From Chromera velia (Eukaryota > Sar > Chromeraceae), in the NCBI GenBank assembly GCA_018398765.1, contig JAHBMJ010000921.1:1-10000 (forward strand): 10,000 nucleotides of DNA, written 5' to 3'. Below the pieces are notes generated by a model. That model saw nothing but the letters and a program-made list of their open reading frames with translations, searched no databases and was not told the DNA's origin. A program made the position numbers and the translations under genes. Below, piece by piece: positions 7,957-10,000 of this stretch; the first letter of the stretch is position 1; every line of letters starts with the position of its first letter.

Positions 7957-7976
7957 TGATGGGTTCGTTTCTTGTT

Positions 7977-8008
7977 CCCGCCTGCCCGCCTGCCTGCCTG
8001 CCTGCCTC
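7977..8008 (+). repeat. (CCTG)n microsatellite
   Basis: Eight tandem 4-base units, mostly CCTG with CCCG variants near the left end and a final CCTC. It lies just beyond the last pol-like coding and marks non-coding sequence. Confidence 0.9.
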
Positions 8009-8108
8009 TGTTTCTTATTCATGAGGGGTTTACAATGTAGTCACAAAAGCATCACCTAAAAGAATTTCTGTGCATGCCCTCCACTTGTTTGTTTGATCTT
8101 CAGCAGAT

Positions 8109-8167
8109 CTTTCTTTCGTTCGTTCGTTCTTTCTTTCTCTTTTCCTTCCCTCCTTCCTTCATTCGTT
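8109..8167 (+). repeat. Pyrimidine-rich (CTTT/CGTT/CTTC)n microsatellite
   Basis: An almost pure T/C tract of imperfect 4-base units: TTTC, then three TTCG units, TTTC again and TTCC units. A second pyrimidine tract follows at about 8190-8232. Open frames through it give only Phe/Ser-rich low-complexity peptides. Confidence 0.85.
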
Positions 8168-8600
8168 ACACTCTTCGGCTGTGTCAATCCTCTCATCTTC
8201 ACCTTCTCTCCTCTCTCTCTTCCCTGCCCCTGCAGCATTGGAGGAGCTCTGGCCCTCCTCGATCAGGAGGCACAGGGTCTTAGGCAAGCTCCTCAGGAGG
8301 GCAGGCCTATGGGCAGACTGGGAACCCCTCAACCCTCTTTCACTCCACCCCTCGACTTCTCTATGATCAACTCTGACAGAGAAAAAGGAGAGAGGCCTTT
8401 TTGCTGCAGCAAAGCAAGCAGTGCATGTTCGGTTTCCAAGTGTCTTTATCACATTACTGTTTACTACATAGACAAACGACTCGGAGTAAAATGCATTGAC
8501 AAATTGCGCCTAAGGTCTCTAAACAATAAATCGAAATGCAAACTCTACATATATTATGATTAAACCTAATATGTTTATTCTTTTATTAATAGTTAGTTTG
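8168..8600. other. No recognised gene; pyrimidine tract, GC-rich segment and an AATAAA
   Basis: A T/C tract ends in CTGCAG at 8231-8236, which looks like a 3' splice site, followed by a plus-strand open frame to 8563. The peptide from 8236 onward has no motif I know, and the upstream part of the same frame is microsatellite, so I do not call a gene. CCTCCT and AGGAGG flank CGATC near 8258-8275, a small possible hairpin. AATAAA lies at 8525-8530. The segment could be Ty3/gypsy 3' untranslated or LTR sequence, but nothing upstream of gag matches it. Confidence 0.4.
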
Positions 8601-8637
8601 ATTGATGGCAAGCCGGCCTACTGAGTAAGAGAGACTA

Positions 8638-8698
8638 CTAAGCTAGCCTAGAAGCTAGCTTAGGCGCTAGTTTTATAATACTACTAGTAATACTACTA
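8638..8698. repeat. TA-rich patch: perfect 10-bp inverted repeat followed by a 10-bp direct repeat
   Basis: CTAAGCTAGC (8638-8647) and GCTAGCTTAG (8654-8663) are exact reverse complements separated by six bases, so a stable hairpin is possible. AATACTACTA then occurs at 8677-8686 and again at 8689-8698, a 12-base period. The surroundings are dense in CTA, TAG and TA steps, unlike the C-rich retroelement. Heavily TpA-enriched DNA of this sort is typical of fungal repeats that have suffered RIP, but it can also be a decayed short element. Confidence 0.7.
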
Positions 8699-8699
8699 A

Positions 8700-10000
8700 G
8701 TTTATTAGAGAGAAGCGCAACTTCAATGCTCAAATTGATGAAATCTTTCGCTAGTGAAATTCAGGGTAAAATCTTTTTATAATTTTTTAATATATCTAGC
8801 TTCAAGTTTGTATGAAAAACGTTTAGACGGGAAGCAGTTTTTGGCAGTTCCGCAAAGTTTTTAACCTGCCCGGGGAACAGACGCCACTTCTTAAGGGTTC
8901 CTCACCGACCTGCAGTTGGACAGCACAAGCAGTTGACATGCACGCTTGCTAAGTGCGAAACACTGGCAACGGGTTCTCCCTTTTTGGGAAGTGGTTCGCA
9001 GAATGGGGAGAAAGCCAAGCCAGGCTACCATTTTTGCCCGTCTTTTCAGCTATCTCCGTCATTCTACCACCGTTTGCCTCAAAACAGGCAGGCTAGAAGG
9101 AGCTTTGGGGTGAGATATGAAGATGAAAGGGCGCAACCTAACCTAGCCTATCAGAATGAAAGTTCTCTGGCTCTTCTTTCTTCTGATTGAGCTAGATTTC
9201 GGCAGAAAGAGGACAAGGCTACGCGTTCTGTGTGAGGATATAAGACCACTCTGCCTTGCCACGGGAATTTAGTGAGTGACCGTTCTGGGAAAGCCATTCT
9301 TGCCTGTGTTATCTTCCTTCATGGGAGAAGACTGCCCTAGCAGTGTGTCCAGCTGCGTATCGAACCAGCCGAACGTTAGACGCTCATTTATGGGCCGATA
9401 GGCAGCGATAGCGATGGTGAATGATGATCATAATGATGGTGACGTCGTTTCTATACGTAAATTCCACATAGTTTTTAAATCTCTTCCAGTATAATAATTT
9501 TGGACATAACTCAAATGATGATTATCTATACAAATTACAAATCGTAACATTCAACGTAAAACAATCAATTAAATTAAATCAATTCAGATCATATTCATAT
9601 AAAACATCATTGTTGGAGTAGTACTACTGTAGTAGGAGTACTGTCCAAGTACGTGTTATAGTGAAACATCCGGGGAAACATCATCAGAACTTGTCGGAAG
9701 GAAACCTCCTTTATGGTGTTTAGTTTCATAGAATTAAATGCTAGATTAAATGATAAATAAGGCGAGTGAATCTTAGAGGATTGGAACAATAAAATAGAAT
9801 AAGAAAAAAAATAATGCACTTTGACAAAAAACTGGATAAAAACGTGTTATGTCCTTTCCGTATTGTCAATTCTCCGATTATTCTCGTACATGACAACGAG
9901 CACTATCGCCATATGGTAACAAGACGGAGACCGTGCATGCGAGCAATAACCTCCAACTCTCTTTCAGCGACCTGCGTGACAGTAGACACATGGATAGGAC
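8700..10000. other. AT-rich non-coding flank, no convincing gene
   Basis: The stretch is AT-rich, most strongly at 8700-8820 and 9470-9850, with a more balanced section at 8820-9460. The longest open frame, 8933-9190 plus, has no recognisable motif and a low-information composition. Small features only: a degenerate GATGAT run near 9412-9438, the 12-bp palindrome AGTAGTACTACT at 9617-9628, and a second AATAAA at 9789-9794. No tRNA, rRNA, LTR or transposase was found. It may be intergenic host DNA or very old repeats. Confidence 0.5.
9357..9397 (-). other. Possible degenerate tRNA-like A-box/B-box pair (SINE remnant candidate)
   Basis: On the minus strand, GGCCCATAAATGAGCG (within 9381-9396) resembles a tRNA A box plus the following D-arm, and GGTTCGATAC (9366-9357) matches the RNA polymerase III B-box consensus well. 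The spacing of about 31 bases is shorter than in a tRNA. The bases around the B box do not form a T stem and no anticodon arm is present, so it is not a functional tRNA. A decayed tRNA-derived SINE head is possible. Confidence 0.2.

Noticed and set aside
7684-8022. 112-codon minus-strand open frame
   Set aside because: It crosses the end of pol and the (CCTG)n microsatellite, which accounts for its repetitive Arg/Gln/Ala/Gly stretch.
7977-8167. CRISPR-like repeat array
   Set aside because: The repeats are 4-base microsatellite units without spacers, in an evidently eukaryotic context.
8093-8563. 156-codon plus-strand open frame as a host gene
   Set aside because: Its first third is microsatellite-encoded Phe/Ser, it has no recognisable domain and the start codon assumption is weak. 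Kept only as a low-interest exon question.
8933-9190. 85-codon plus-strand open frame
   Set aside because: No motif, no supporting context, and a length expected by chance in this composition.
9357-9397. Functional tRNA gene
   Set aside because: The T stem does not pair, the A-to-B spacing is too short and there is no anticodon arm.
9440-9447. CRE-like TGACGTCG site
   Set aside because: A single 7-of-8 match with no promoter or gene nearby; chance is sufficient.

Overview
This is a 10 kb piece of a eukaryotic nuclear genome that is almost entirely transposable-element DNA. The sequence shows a non-LTR (LINE-like) retrotransposon fragment, a Ty3/gypsy-type retrotransposon, simple-sequence repeats and AT-rich non-coding DNA. 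I recognise no host gene, tRNA, rRNA or prokaryote-type operon. The lineage cannot be fixed from the sequence: the element families occur in fungi, animals, algae and other protists, and I name no species.

Layout. (1) Bases 1 to about 1590, minus strand: the 5' part of a LINE-like ORF2. It holds an endonuclease/exonuclease/phosphatase (EEP) domain and the linker that precedes reverse transcriptase; the reverse transcriptase itself would lie past the left edge. Three in-frame stops and at least one frameshift break it. (2) 1591-2607: about 1 kb without a gene, with a cluster of inverted and direct copies of TGAACCT/AGGTTCA. (3) 2608 to about 4100, plus strand: a broken gag with capsid-like core and two damaged zinc knuckles. 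(4) About 3859-7956, plus strand: one pol reading frame in the order protease, reverse transcriptase, RNase H, integrase (Ty3/gypsy order). It has ten internal stops before 7795, and probably another at 7795 with the frame continuing beyond, but no frameshift that I can find. (5) About 7960-8600: (CCTG)n and pyrimidine microsatellites and a long but unconvincing open frame. (6) 8600-10000: AT-rich DNA with a TA-rich palindromic patch, a possible tRNA-like promoter pair and no convincing gene.

How the parts relate. The two retroelements point away from each other across the 1 kb gap. Both are dead copies. The most informative feature is the type of damage: every stop in pol and the EEP frame, and several lost key residues (reverse transcriptase YxDD read as YLDN, RNase H D to N, zinc-ligand Cys to Tyr, protease Gly to Arg), can be explained by single C-to-T or G-to-A transitions. 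This fits cytosine deamination or a repeat-directed process such as RIP, but there is no intact copy here to compare with. No pair of LTRs could be found, so the ends of the Ty3/gypsy element are not defined.
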